In this document: positions 14,692 to 26,940 of the stretch, one piece after another
How positions within the stretch are numbered: position 1 is the first letter of the stretch
How the letters are laid out: the number at the start of each line of letters is the position of its first letter
Source: Casuarius casuarius
Taxonomy: Eukaryota; Chordata; Aves; Casuariiformes; Casuariidae
Length of the DNA: 64,000 nucleotides
Assembly: GCA_003342895.1 (NCBI GenBank)
Contig: PTFA01000158.1
Span: forward strand, 1,010,026 to 1,074,025
Reading direction: 5' to 3'
Notes under the pieces: model-generated
The model's database searches: none
What the model saw: only the letters and a program-made list of their open reading frames with translations
What the model was told of the DNA's origin: nothing
Made by a program: the position numbers and the translations under genes

Positions 14692-17199
14692 TAAATGTGA
14701 TAGGAAAGCTGTTTTTTAATGCAACTTATCTATCTTTAATTTATCTAATAGTTTTTTTCTGAAAATAGGCATGTTTGCAATGAATAGGAGTAAGATAAGC
14801 AACAATGTGCCATCATCTTGCTTTCTGGGCTTACGAATTTAATATGCACGTTCCTTTATTTTCCCCTTTTGTAAAATCTTTCAAGTTAGTAAACAAGTCA
14901 GTGCATTCATTTTGTTTCCTTTTCTCCTTTTTCCCAATTCAAAAAATATATTTGCAGGAAGTGCAACTGTATGCTGGTGGGTACCCAAGGGGGCCTGAGC
15001 TTTTTCTTCTGGAAAGACTTGATGTAAATTGATTTTTATTTGATTTTTTTTTTCTGGTTTCCAGATGCAGGGGCTGTGATGAGTTTTAATTATCCTAAAC
15101 TTAATGTAGCCTTCTGAGTTTATACTTTTCTTAATTGTGGTCATAAATGAAGGAAATCCCAGTATAGCTCCTGGGGTTTCCTCATAGGCTAGTAGAAAGT
15201 GATTGTTTTAATTTGAGTCTTTATAATGGCCCATGTTTGTAGTTGTTATGATGAGAATAGCAACTCGCTCCCTTGAAAGGTGACTTTATCTTGAAGTAGC
15301 ATACTCTGCCCACAAAGTGAATGACTTATACAGAAATGTAATTTATTGCGTTCTGGAGTAGTTTGTTCAGATAGAGTTGTATATGTGGTTGACTTTCCCT
15401 CTTTCCCTAACCCCAAATATCTCTACTTATCAGAGTCATTATTTTGGAATAGTTATCAATGGCCAGTCACTCTTCTTCTAAGTTGCATGTTTCTAGTTTA
15501 AACCGCTTTCTTTAAGGTACAGTCTTGCTCTGAAAAATGGGGGTAAATGGCACTTCTGTATCCAGAGCCGCTTCCGGCGTATGTTGCAAGTCATTATCAG
15601 GATAGTTAGAAATGAAGCTTCTTTCCTGTTTATGAACATGATAATGTTCTAGGTCTGAATTATACAACATTTTAAGAGTGAAGTAAGTTATTGTAAGGGA
15701 TGTTATGCATAGACACATAAAGCCTACAGTAGCTATGAATTTTTGAAAGTTATCTGACAGCAAACTCAGCAGCCCCTTTAAAAAGTTAATCAAACCGATT
15801 ATGCCCTACTTCTGCATCTGCAGTGAGGCCTCTAAACTTTGCCTCAAGCACCTCTAAAGGTGAGAGAGAAGCCTAACAAAAAGAGGAGCTAGCTAAGGAG
15901 GCATGGATGGCTTTTTAAAATCAATTATTTGGGAAGTTTGAAGTGAAGTTTTAAATTTAAGTAACAAACTCTAGGGAATTTGAATTTTTCAGGCAATCCA
16001 AATTTTATTCATACTGATTTATCTTTGCTCCTCTGAGCTGTACAGTGGTCTTCCTTGTTCTGCCATGTGGTTGCCTCTAAAACTGCAATGCCTGACTTTT
16101 AGTGCTGTAGTTAGATGTTACCCTCTAAATTTAGCTGAGGTCGTTTTAAGTTTTATTGTTTTCAGCTGTTGCTCTAATGGAGGTTACTAGCTATACAGTA
16201 GATCTGTGAGTATGCCTTACTTCTGCTAGTAAATGAAGCCTGTCTCTGGCCCTGAAGCCAGATGGCATGGCTTTTACCTGTATGGAGCAGAGCTGTCCAG
16301 GTTTTCTTGACCTCCAAATCAGCATGGCCAGATGCAGCCTAAGTAATGGGAATGGTACTTAGCCTATGTGCCCTTCCAAGTTGCACCGAAGCATTGTTGG
16401 GATTGATCCAGGCCGAAACTACGCAAATGACAACGCTAACAATTTAATACAACAAGCAGCTGTGTGTCAGTGCTTTGGCCATTGAGTGTCACACGGTATG
16501 CTACGTGTGAAGGCCCGTTGGCATTGGTATTAAGCTGGCTAGCTGACTTAGCTTCAGAAATGAAGAACTGATGGGGAATTGAAAGATGATTATGGTGTAG
16601 ATGAACATTATAGTTTTGACATTTCCTCATTCCCCTGATTATGGGAAGCAGAAAAAGGAAATTGTTGGGTCCTGTTTATTTGGATACATGCAAGTGCTTG
16701 AACTGCTGTTCTTACAACTGTGCAGCAATGTAGCAAGCCAACCTTGAGAGCCGTATGTGATCTCTGTTGCAAAGTGACTTCTGTGAAGAGTTCTCATCTC
16801 CAGCAGAATCTCTGCTGGTAGGGTCTCTGCAGGCTCCCTGTCCCATGCAATTGCAGGACTTGCAAACAAAAGATGTCAGCTTGTTTTCTGGGGAGATAAA
16901 CAGCTCTAATAAGCTGAAGTCACTAATAGAGACAAAAGAAGAAAGTATTTACGAAGGCTTATGCTTATAGTTGGAGTATATGGAAGTCCAACTATAAAGA
17001 AGGACTATTTTGGAGCTTTTGTGATGAGAATACAATCCAGGGTCTCGGTGATTAAGTGAAAAGGAAATGTAGGAGGCAATAAATGACTTTTCAGACAAAT
17101 AAACAATGGGCAATGTGATTATTAAGAAAGGCACACCTCCCAAATTTACTCGTGTTCTCTGAAGAATAAGTATATAACTGACTGATCTGATTGTTACAT

Positions 17200-17690
17200 T
17201 ATATGTAGATTCCCACATGGCTTTTGACAAGATTGCTTAACTTCCAGGAATTAGTAAATTATTAATAACTGGATAAAATATGTGAAACAAAAAGAGGAAT
17301 AAATAATCAGCTTTTGTAATAGAAAGAGGTTGCCAGTAGTGTTCCTGCTAAGTCCTTTGTTCTGCATAGACCTGAAAAAATCTGGAAAAATGAATGAAGA
17401 ATAGTGTGAATATTTGCTTATATAAGATTATTCAGGATGTTAAAATCTAAAACTGTCTGTCAGCCATTTCAGAAAGATCTGGCAATTAAAATGGTTTATT
17501 AAATTCATATTGAAAAGTGCAAAGAAATGCATGTTCAGAAAAAGAACAGTTCTATCGTTACACGATGGTGGGCTTTAAATTAGCTACTGTTAATCAGGAA
17601 GATGTTTGAGAGCCATATTACGTAAGTTCTTTGAAGAAGTCAGTTTAGTACTTAAATGTGGTCAAAGAGTGTTACTTGAAAAGAAAGTGA
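17200..17690 (+). mobile_element. Degraded ancient CR1/L3-like LINE, reverse transcriptase part
   Basis: Read on the + strand, with frames shifting, this stretch follows the C-terminal half of an amniote CR1/L3-type reverse transcriptase. At 17205 GTAGATTCC...GACAAG reads VDSHMAFDKIA, matching the palm motif A pattern D-F-x-K-A-F-D-K. Near 17266 AACTGGATAAAATATGTGAA matches the N-W-L-K-D-R-K-Q block. Near 17333-17372 the sequence matches the G-V-P-Q-G-S-V-L block. At about 17412 the catalytic F-A-D-D site reads FAYI, so the active site is lost. The following 17476-17535 matches L-Q-K-D-L...K-W-x-M-x-F-N-x-x-K-C-K-x-M-H. Frameshifts and stops abound, so it is long dead. It lies in sense orientation in TMEM135 intron 2. 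Confidence 0.7.
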
Positions 17691-17936
17691 GAACAAGCCA
17701 TAAAACATTTTATAAACTGTAAAAATGCATGATATGTTTACATATTGTTACTGTATGCTTTATATTTATTCTTTAAGAGCTGCTTCTGAGCTCATAACAT
17801 TGAAAAGTCCTTCACTTGGAGTGTACTCAATGTCTACGTTGCCTTGCAGCTTGAGCTATATGAGCTTCTTTCCCTCATCCACTGCTAGGTGGGTGACAGA
17901 GGATGGGATAGAGACATGCATGTGAGACTTTGCTGC

Positions 17937-17963
17937 TTTTTTTTTTTTTTTTTTTTTTTTTTT
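17937..17963. repeat. T27 homopolymer
   Basis: This is an uninterrupted run of 27 T, the longest homopolymer in the window. On the minus strand it would be a poly-A tail, but no AATAAA-type signal or gene-like sequence sits next to it, so a retrocopy is not supported. Confidence 0.95.
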
Positions 17964-19263
17964 GTCTTCAGCCACTTTGTGGTTGAGGGAGGGACTTGTG
18001 TGATCCCTTGAATCAATTGCTGTGTGATGCAGTGTTAGAGATTTTTGACTTCTTTCAGTAGCCCCTGAGAGTGGATGTAGCTGTATCTCATTTTCCAGTC
18101 CAGACTGCTATTTGGTGTCACATGTTTTAAACCATTGAAGAAATATCACTAATGCTATGGTGTTTTGCATAACTGTGGCCTGAGTATTTTTGAAATGGGG
18201 TTGTAACTGTGCAGGGATGCTATGAGACTGTGGACATAGAGATCCTCGAGCTGATTCTACACAGTGGCATGCTGCACTTTTTGCATCTCCTTTAGCTGGA
18301 AAGTGTATTCTGGCCTTTTTGGATAAGACCATCTTGGTCCAAGTCCTAGTGTGCAGACATATATATGTTCTGTGGTGTTCTAGCCTGCTCAGAGCTTTGA
18401 GCTGGTAGAAAGTTTCCAGCAAACTTTGTCCTCTGGGCAGGAGAATTTCCAGAAAGCGGGAGCAGCAGTAACTCAGAAGCAAAATTGTCTGGCAAGCTGC
18501 ACGTGCTTAGCTGATCCTACCCGCCTGGGATTCTAGGCCAAAGCAGCATAGTCAAAGGTTCTTGCCTGGACAGCGTAACCTGTATTTTCCCCCACAGTTG
18601 CTGATTTGGAAGCACTTGCCTATTTGCTTCTTCTGTAACACCAAGGAGGAGATCTGTTGGTGGACATAAAGGGTCTCCTAGGTAAAGTGACTACTTCATC
18701 TGTTCATGCCTTTTCCAAAGTCTGAGTAAATCGTCAGTCACTGTCTGATGAGGCGTTCCATAGAAAATACTTTTAGTCTTCCAAGAATTAATGGAAGAAG
18801 TTTTCCGGTTGCTTTTGTGCATGTCTGTCTAAAGTCTCAATTAAGACCTAAATATGAAATTTAATTGTCAATGAGAAGTCTGGCTTGTGCTAACATGTCT
18901 TTTTGATGCTTTTGTAGTATTTGCTCGCTTTCCACTAGGAAAGCCCACCAAAATTGAAACAACTGCAAATTTTTTCAAGGATGTAATATTTTAGGCAAGA
19001 AACTGCAATTTAAGTAATTTCAAGAATTGTTTAATGTTCTCTCCATTTCACAGGTGGGTAAAATTTCAAAAGAATCTCAATCCAATTGCTGTAATGACTT
19101 GAGCTTTGGATAGATGTTCTCGTTCTGGAAGGGGTTACCATTGCAGTTACTTGTCATTGCTCTCCTGCAAGTGGTTTTTATCAGCTTTTCCTAACTTCCT
19201 TTAGGCAAAAATAGTCATGTTCACTGGGACCAACAATTTAAACTGCTTGAGCTGACTTGGCTG

Positions 19264-19292
19264 TTTTTTTTTTTTTTTTTATTTTTATTTTT
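19264..19292. repeat. T-rich run
   Basis: Seventeen T followed by ATTTTTATTTTT. It is a simple T-rich low-complexity tract in intron 2. Confidence 0.9.
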
Positions 19293-20444
19293 GCTTCAAG
19301 TGAAATAGGGTTGTACACAGACTGCTCTGTTGGCAGACGAGTGGGGGTGATAATCTCTGTTAAGGATGTGTTACAGGCCAGCTGGGGGTTGTAATCTCTT
19401 CCACTAGTGAGATCCAGAAGACTGCATCTGTCTAGGCTTCAGACAGAAGTGCTAGGCTCCTGTGTTGACAAGTGCTGTTAAATAAAAAGGTGCGATTTTT
19501 AGGTGTTTGGTTTTATTAAACAAGTGCAAAACCCCATGAAGACATGATTCTCTTAGTGTAACACCTAAACTAACTCAGTTTGTCCACGTACAGGTTGACA
19601 CTAGCTTGCTTAATTAAATTCAGCCTTGCCTGTCGCACAATGAAGAGTTAGATACATAATCTGAAAGAGAGCTCGTATTCCTCGTTCCAACTTCTAACCA
19701 TAGACCATCTAATAATAACCATGTATATAATAAAAAACATTTGTATTTATTCTAGTGAAAGTTTAAATATTTTTCACTTACTGATTGGACATGTTAATTT
19801 TCACATGGTGTAAAATATTAACTGTGTTTTTTTCTGAAATCTTATCAAATTAAACACGTAAGCATTAGTAGAGGGATACAAAGCCATGCAAAAAGTCAAA
19901 TTCCTCTTTCTTTCCCACAGAGGAGACATTTGTTATGTTGTTTAACAGGTGTGTCTAGTGAGATGTGTTCATACTTATTAAGAAGTTTAAAATGGCCTCT
20001 CTGAAACTTCATACAGTAATTGCTTTCCAAGAGAGTCCTAATAATGAACTTTAGCTCCTTCAGCATTTGGCATTGTCATCCTGAGAAATTATCCTTTTGC
20101 AGCCGTGGGAATGAGCAGTGTGTATAATTGCCATTACATCACTTGGTGCTGATACACTGGCTCTCTTTTCACCCATGAACATAAGCCGACATTGCTCACT
20201 AGTGATGTTATTTTTGCAGGAGGAGTGTGGAATGACGCTAATTATGCCTTTTACAGTGAGGGTAAAAGTAGGCTAATCCAGATGGTGTTGATTAATTATC
20301 TTAGTTCACTCTTTTATGCTTTTAAGGTGAATTGTCATTTAAGAAGGCTTCCTTTTCCTACCCTTTGTGTCTGGCATTTTGTTTGTTTTATTTTGTTTGC
20401 TGTTTTTTTTTTTTTAGGGGGATAGACTCCCTTGTGACACTGTG

Positions 20445-20481
20445 TGCTGCTCGACTGATAGTGCTGATTGGTTGAGCAGCA
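20445..20481. repeat. 11-bp hairpin with one G-T pair
   Basis: TGCTGCTCGAC at 20445-20455 pairs with GTTGAGCAGCA at 20471-20481 around a 15-base loop. Ten Watson-Crick pairs plus one G-T pair would all hold in RNA. It lies in intron 2, and its role is unknown. Confidence 0.75.
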
Positions 20482-21247
20482 TCAGGATACTTGAAATACT
20501 AATTTGCATTAATTTGAAGGTGCGGATATTCTGAACAGATGCAGTATGGTTGGCACCATTGGCTGGCTAGCATGTATTTTGTTTTTCCTACTTTCAGAGT
20601 GGCCAATTTATACAAATATTTTTGTACATGTAGTCATTATTCGTGTAACTTTTTTTTAATATTTAAAAAGATTGGAAGAATTTTGATAGTTGAAATTGCA
20701 TGGACTCTTAAGTGAAACCCTCATCTTGCTGCAAAAAATGAGTTTTTTTCAACTGACCTTAACAGAACTGGGATTTCCCTGTTGGTTTTAGTGGCAGAGC
20801 AAAGATAGATTGCCTGGGTTATTGTCAATGAGTGACTTAGCCTTTTTAGTATCAGTTACTCTATCTATCTTCAGAGCATAATGTATATCATACTAATTTG
20901 ATTTGATTTCTGGTTCAACTGATTTTATTACATTCCACAGAAGTCGCATCTTCCCGCACCTATATTTGGACAAGTAGCAACTACAATGTTTTAAAAGATT
21001 TTTCTATAACTAATGTCTACAACTTTTCAGAAACATCTCTTGGAAGTACTGCTTTCTTTAAACTAAAGTAATCCCTTAAATGAAAAGTATATGTTAGTGA
21101 AGTATTTCAGGTCTGTAATGTTTATGAAGCACCTGGGAAACCCCTCTGAGAACTACCCAACTATAAAAATATACCACGATTAGCATTTATTTGGAAGTAC
21201 AGATTAATGTAAAGGGATATAATTGATATTAATGTAAATAGGCTTAA

Positions 21248-21454
<207 letters not shown>

Positions 21455-21708
21455 TAATATATTTCTTCTTTCATTCATTTGACAGTTGTCATTTGACAAT
21501 TCAGTCATTTTTGTTTCAGAATGCTAGAAATGTAGTTCATTTGAAATAGTGTATTTTGTAACCCTAAACTGAAGTCTAAGAAGATGCAGTAGAAAAAACA
21601 CTTTACAAATGTACAATTTTTTTTTTGTGGGTTTGATTTTTTTTTCCTTGTTTAATGTCTAGACTGGTTGTTGTTGTTGCCTAATTAGGCAATATGTGTA
21701 TGTGCGTG

Positions 21709-21722
21709 TTTTTTTTTTTTTT
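21709..21722. repeat. T run after GT-rich stretch
   Basis: About 13 T following a short alternating TGTGTATGTGCGTG stretch. It is simple low-complexity sequence. Confidence 0.7.
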
Positions 21723-21959
21723 AATTTTCTCAAATAGTCTTTGCAATTAGTCACAGAAAAGGAATTTGCTAATGAAAGTTACTGATGACGTGAGTTGACA
21801 ACATGATATTAGTTAATACAGAGGAGTAATTGGATTTTGTGTGAGGAAAAACTGAATTGGAAGAGCTGAAGTAATGGAAATAGGATGAAATGTGATGATA
21901 CAAAAAACAAAACTTTTTCCGTAAGGAACAATGCCAAAGTTTAGCTATCAACAGGAAGG

Positions 21960-22190
21960 TTGTTAATTAAGAAGATTGAAGTGGTGGGGAAAAAAGCCTG
22001 GAGTGATCCAAGGATAACTGAAAGCTGCCATTTGCGATGTGGCAGTGAAAAGTGGCAGACTGAGTCTTGGGTTGTAGGGTGTTCATGTTTTGAAATGCAG
22101 CTCGTATTGGTAGCTTATATCAACATGGAAAATATAATGCTCAATTACTTTATTATGGTGCTTTAGTCATCTAGTTAGTATACTTTAGTC
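21960..22190 (+). mobile_element. Possible ancient LINE relic
   Basis: Parts of this stretch follow the region just downstream of the reverse transcriptase in old amniote CR1/L3-like elements. TTTGCGATGTGGCAGTGAAAAG resembles the tract for Q-C-A-x-A-V-K-K-A. The stretch TCTTGGGTTGTA resembles the L-G-C block. GGAAAATATAATGCTCAATTACTTTATTATGG resembles the block before L-Y-x-x-L-V-R. The match is patchy and by eye only; it may be coincidence. Confidence 0.25.
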
Positions 22191-25100
22191 AGGGTAGAGA
22201 GGGCAACAGAAGGGTAAGATAAGGAATTACTGTTTAGCTTAAAAGAGGGCATTTTAGGACTAGAGATGGCATGGATATGCTTTTGATCAAATGTCCTTAT
22301 GCAGTCATTTCAGAATGGCTGCAATGCATATACATCGTGTTATCATCTGCCTGCCTGACCCCCGTTCCTAGAATTCAGACGTGAAGTAAGCAGAGCCCAG
22401 GCTGATTTTCAGATAAGATGGTCAAAGTTCTCCCTTTTGAAAAGAATACCTTAGCCATAGTTTTTGCAGATCAAGGAATGTTTCTTTATGTGTAAGAAGT
22501 TCTGGAAAATTGGGAGCACTTCCAGATCAGGTTGTTAAATGTAACTACAGAGAAAAATATTAAAGTAATAAAGTTAGTTTCTAAAGTAAGTGTGTTTTGT
22601 TTTTGTTTTTAAGTTTGTTCTAGCTGACTGAGGGTGGATACATGGAGACATAGTGGCATCTACAGTTATCTCCTGAATAGCTTACAAAGAAGTGTACTGA
22701 AAAATCAAGGAGGTGGGGAAAAAGTCCTGGTTTTAGTTCATAAATGTATCTGTAGTCCTTTAAACTGCAACTAGCAGCTGGCAGCAACATCAAACTTAAT
22801 CACTTAATCTCTCCCCAAGTGGATACCCTATTTTAAGTTCCTCACAGGCATTTGCTTGCACAGCATCCCTGTCAGTCCTAAACTCTGGAACAACATGCTT
22901 ATGAATCAGATTTTCCTCTGAGTGTTGCTGCTTATGTGTGGCAGATTTGTACCTTTTATAATTCTTAAGAGGAAAAATGGGAAAAAAGAGATATGCAGTT
23001 AGTCTTTCAAAGACGAGTTAGATGCTGTATAGTTCTAAAGAGGAACATCTTTTCTAATATTTTACCAAACTAATTGGATTATAATTTGTAGTAAACTGTA
23101 AATTTGCATGGCACTGGCATAATAATCCACCATGAGAAAGAAAAATGGCATTGAATAAAAACTGCAAACAAACTCAGTGATCTGCACTGTATTATGCAGC
23201 TGCTTTTCTATAAAGATGTAAATTGCACATCAGTATGTCTATAGATAATCTATTTTGTGATTATAAATTATGGTTATTCTGTCTGTGGAGACTAGTTCTT
23301 TGGGGTCTGTGGAAAGGGCAGAGGAATGAAAACACATAACTTATTTTTTATGCACTTGGGGTTTTTGCTCAAGAAAAATCAGCTTATATGAATCTTCTGT
23401 GATATGAGTAGAAGAGCACAAGTCACATTACTGTGATTAAATAATGTTTTGATATGAATGATTTCTTAGATAATAATTGAATTCAGAAACAAACATCGAG
23501 ATTTTCATTTGTGTTCATAAAATGTAGAATCGTATCCTAACCCCTTTCTGCTGTAGGAGAAACTAAAATTTTGCCTTTTTCTGGTATTTGCAAGCGTTGT
23601 GGGTTGTCTGTTAGGATGATGAGGAAGCATCCTTACTGGCCAGCATAGAAATTAGAAATTACAGTATGACATCAGTTAGTTGCATTGCTGGTATGGCTGT
23701 TTGATGTTCTCAGAAATGCTAAGAAGGCACAGGGTTAAATCGCAGCCAATTTTTGGCTGCTGATTATCTCATAAAATACCGTTCTTTTTATGCAGGTATT
23801 ACTCCTACCATCTTATTTATTTTCCCTATATTTGTTGCTCTGACAAAGCTCCAGTTTGAGAGAGATGTTTAAAAAAAATGAAAAATGAAACGAAAAAATT
23901 ATAGGTGTGTTACTGGTATGTTATATTTCTCACATGAAAAGAATATGTTCTTGTAAATAGAGGAAAGTACTGCCTTTTCCTGGAGAAATGTATGCAGTTC
24001 ATCAGAATATACATTTTTCTAATTCCTTTTGATGGTTTGGCAGTAGCCTCAGCATTTTAATTACTCTTCATCTGTATGCTACCATAATAAGAATGGCTAT
24101 TTTATAAATAACCTCTTGATAGGTGCACTTGCTTAAGTCTTTTAAAAAAAAATAGTTTGCTGTAGAGTTTCACTTTTTTACATCGTGTTAAAGAATAATG
24201 AGCAATTCTTTTGTCACAGAATTTACATTTTCTTTTTAGCATTTGACATTAAACATTGTCTTACTATCTCTTTAAAAGTGTAGAAATGACTGTTACTCAT
24301 TTTACTAAGCTTCCTTAGTAGATGGTTTCATTAATTTTATTAAGGTTTGTCTGGGATTATTTTACCAGTGTGCTTCTTCCTTACTCCTATAGATGTTGTT
24401 TCAAGCTGTTTGAGGAGCAATTCTTTTTGTGCTGTTTGTAATTTTGCAAAATGGATATTTCGTGTCTATCTTTTGACTTCTTTTTGAAATTCAAAGTTGG
24501 TTTATCTTTTTTTAACATCTATTAAATGGCATCGACAGGAATTGAGCCTATAGACGAGGAGGAAGGCTGTGGCTTAGAATGAAAGACAGTGTTGTCTTGT
24601 TATAGAAGCGCTGAGACTGTTAGAAGGCAAGGGGATAACTGAATATATTTGTTACAATTGTGAGTGAAGCTGCTGAAATGTGATTTGAGGCTTTGAAGCC
24701 AATGTATTATTGGATATCTTCCTAAATCGATTGTACCTGAGTGATTTCTAAGACAAAGAAGTTTGGTAGTTCAGTTAGGAGCCAGTATTTAAGATGTCTG
24801 TGATTATTTGATCTCGAAGAAAAGGATGATGTTCTGTGAGTATTTTGCAGACTTACTAATGCTTCGAAAGCATTTAAGCTGTATTTTGCTAATAGCTAAA
24901 TGGCAAACTTCACTTAGTTGGGTCCTTGTTTAAAATATAATGTATTAATGAATTTCAGAAACTATAAATAAAGCTTTAAAAGGAGACACAATTAGGCCTT
25001 TAATGAAATTAATTGTCTTACTGCCTGGCTAACCATTTTACCATTTGTGCCCTATGTAAGTAATTAAGCCAAAGAAGTCTTAACTGCAACTACTGAAAAG

Positions 25101-25326
25101 CGCTGTAGGGACCTTCTGGGACTCCCCCCGCCTTAGGCTGAATTAATGTTTACATACTGGCTGTTAACATTATAGCGGCGCCTGTCTCGTCGCTACATAT
25201 AAAGTTGTGTCACTGATGGTATTATAAAACCTGAGATTTAGGGCTTTTATAATTTGGTTGTAAAATCTTGCTCTGGGCTACTATTGGGAGCATGTTTTTA
25301 GTTGAAAAGTTTGGGTGCTTTTCATC

Positions 25327-25339
25327 AAAAAAAAAAAAA
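25327..25339. repeat. A13 homopolymer
   Basis: Thirteen A in a row in intron 3, with no tail-like context. Confidence 0.9.
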
Positions 25340-26860
25340 GTTTAGTATACTGGACTCTTAGAAAAATATTTAAAGCATCTGCCTGCATTTTAAAAGTGAT
25401 ACAGTGCAACAGTGCATGTTACTAGAGAACATCTATATATGTATATTTAGTGTCCTTGGAAACAGAAATGTATTACCATATATTGCTTAGAAAAGTGACC
25501 GGAACATACATTTAAGAACAATGTGGAATTTTTTGCATTTTTGCAAATATTTGCATATTTCTTCTTCTGACAGCACATTCAATTGCCGTTTAGGATTCTT
25601 TGCTTGCCGTAAATGCCTAAGTCTTTAGTCTAAATACATTGTAAAGGAAGAATGTGGCAACACAGTAGTGGTAATAGGTATTGTATATGCTGTAAATAAA
25701 CACAGTCTTTTTGTGGTTTCTGTAGATTTGTGCATTTAAATACAAATTTGTTGTTTTTTTATGGTAGTATGGTGTATTTAGACTTGAGATGACAATTCCC
25801 CTTTCTCAAAAGGTTTTATAGTTATTTAGATTGACATTGTATTGTAAGGAAGCCTGTAAATCACTTGGGGAAGGAAGGGAGGGAAACAAAACAGGCAAAC
25901 AAAAATCTTTTGCCACAGCAGCTTGTTTTGCAAACTTCAGTCTTGCTTCCTACAGGTAAGGAATTGAGAGAGCAAGCTGTGTTGTGGGATGACTTTTCCC
26001 CTGTGGCTGTTGTGTGCACTGGAGTGAAGAAACCCAAGCTTGTACCACTCACGTGAGCGTTTTGCGTTGTGATCTGGTACGCAGAACTAGTAGGGAAACA
26101 AATTATTTTGGCGTTTTACTCCTGTAGATTGTTTGTTACTCTGATATATGGAGCCAAGCTGTAGCAGTGAAGTAAAAAGAAATACTTTTTGTTTCCAAAA
26201 CGAAGTATGTTCAAATGCATTGCACTTCAGCAACTGCTTTGGTGAGGGATAACAACTGAGAGAGCTGTGTTTTGGGGCATTTGAAAATGTTTTGCTGTGT
26301 GCTTTGGGGGCTGCTACAGCCATAGTCTTCAGTGCCATCCAAATAACCTCAGTGCAATGCCTCAAACCTGTGCTATCTGCTACATGGTTAGTAGAGAGAG
26401 CGAAAACTCAGATTTTCAAGGTTGTCTGGTGGTGCAGGAGTTGGTCTGTGGAGCATATGTGGCTGTGGGGAGGTTGTGCCCAACAGGTAGTTCAGGGCTG
26501 GCAGCTCTTGGTGTCTTTCATGGGAAGCAGCATCTCTTGGTTCCTGCTGACTTTGGGTCTTAGTGGGACCTAAAGGCTGGGAGTTTTTGCCCAGCACAGG
26601 GCTAAAATACTTCTGGTAATTATTTGCACAATTTCTCTTTTTGAGAAATGGGATTGCCTGACTTCTGCTGCGTTTTTCCTGACATACTCAGTCTCCAGTT
26701 CAGGAACCACCCCCAGCGTCTGGTATTTTACACTTGAAAGATTGAAAGCCTCTGTAGTGTATTTCCCTGACAGTCATAAATTTTTTTTTTTTAAAACAGA
26801 TTTCTATTTTTACCTACTGTTATAGCATTGCATGTTAATTCTGGAGAAAATTCCTGAGTT

Positions 26861-26940
26861 TCACAGAATCACAGAATGGTTGAGGTTGGAAGGGACCTTT
26901 GGAGATCATCTAGTCCAACCCCCCTGCTCAAGCAGGGTCA
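26861..26940 (-). mobile_element. CR1 LINE 3' end, short and well preserved, antisense
   Basis: It begins TCACAGAATCACAGAATGGT and continues with the classic inverted CR1 tail: ggttggaagggaccttt, ggagatcatctagtccaac, ccctgctcaagcagggtca. It stops sharply at about 26940, so only about 80 bp of the 3' end was inserted, a severe 5' truncation. The two octamers at the end and the near-consensus body suggest it is the youngest of the three CR1 copies. The sequence form is like that abundant in neoavian genomes. A 144-codon frame starting inside it (26876) is chance. Confidence 0.95.

Noticed and set aside
17900..18100. T27 run as the tail of a minus-strand retrocopy
   Set aside because: No polyadenylation signal and no gene-like sequence next to it.
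18108..18482. 124-codon minus-strand frame
   Set aside because: No recognisable family and no splice or promoter context; treated as chance.
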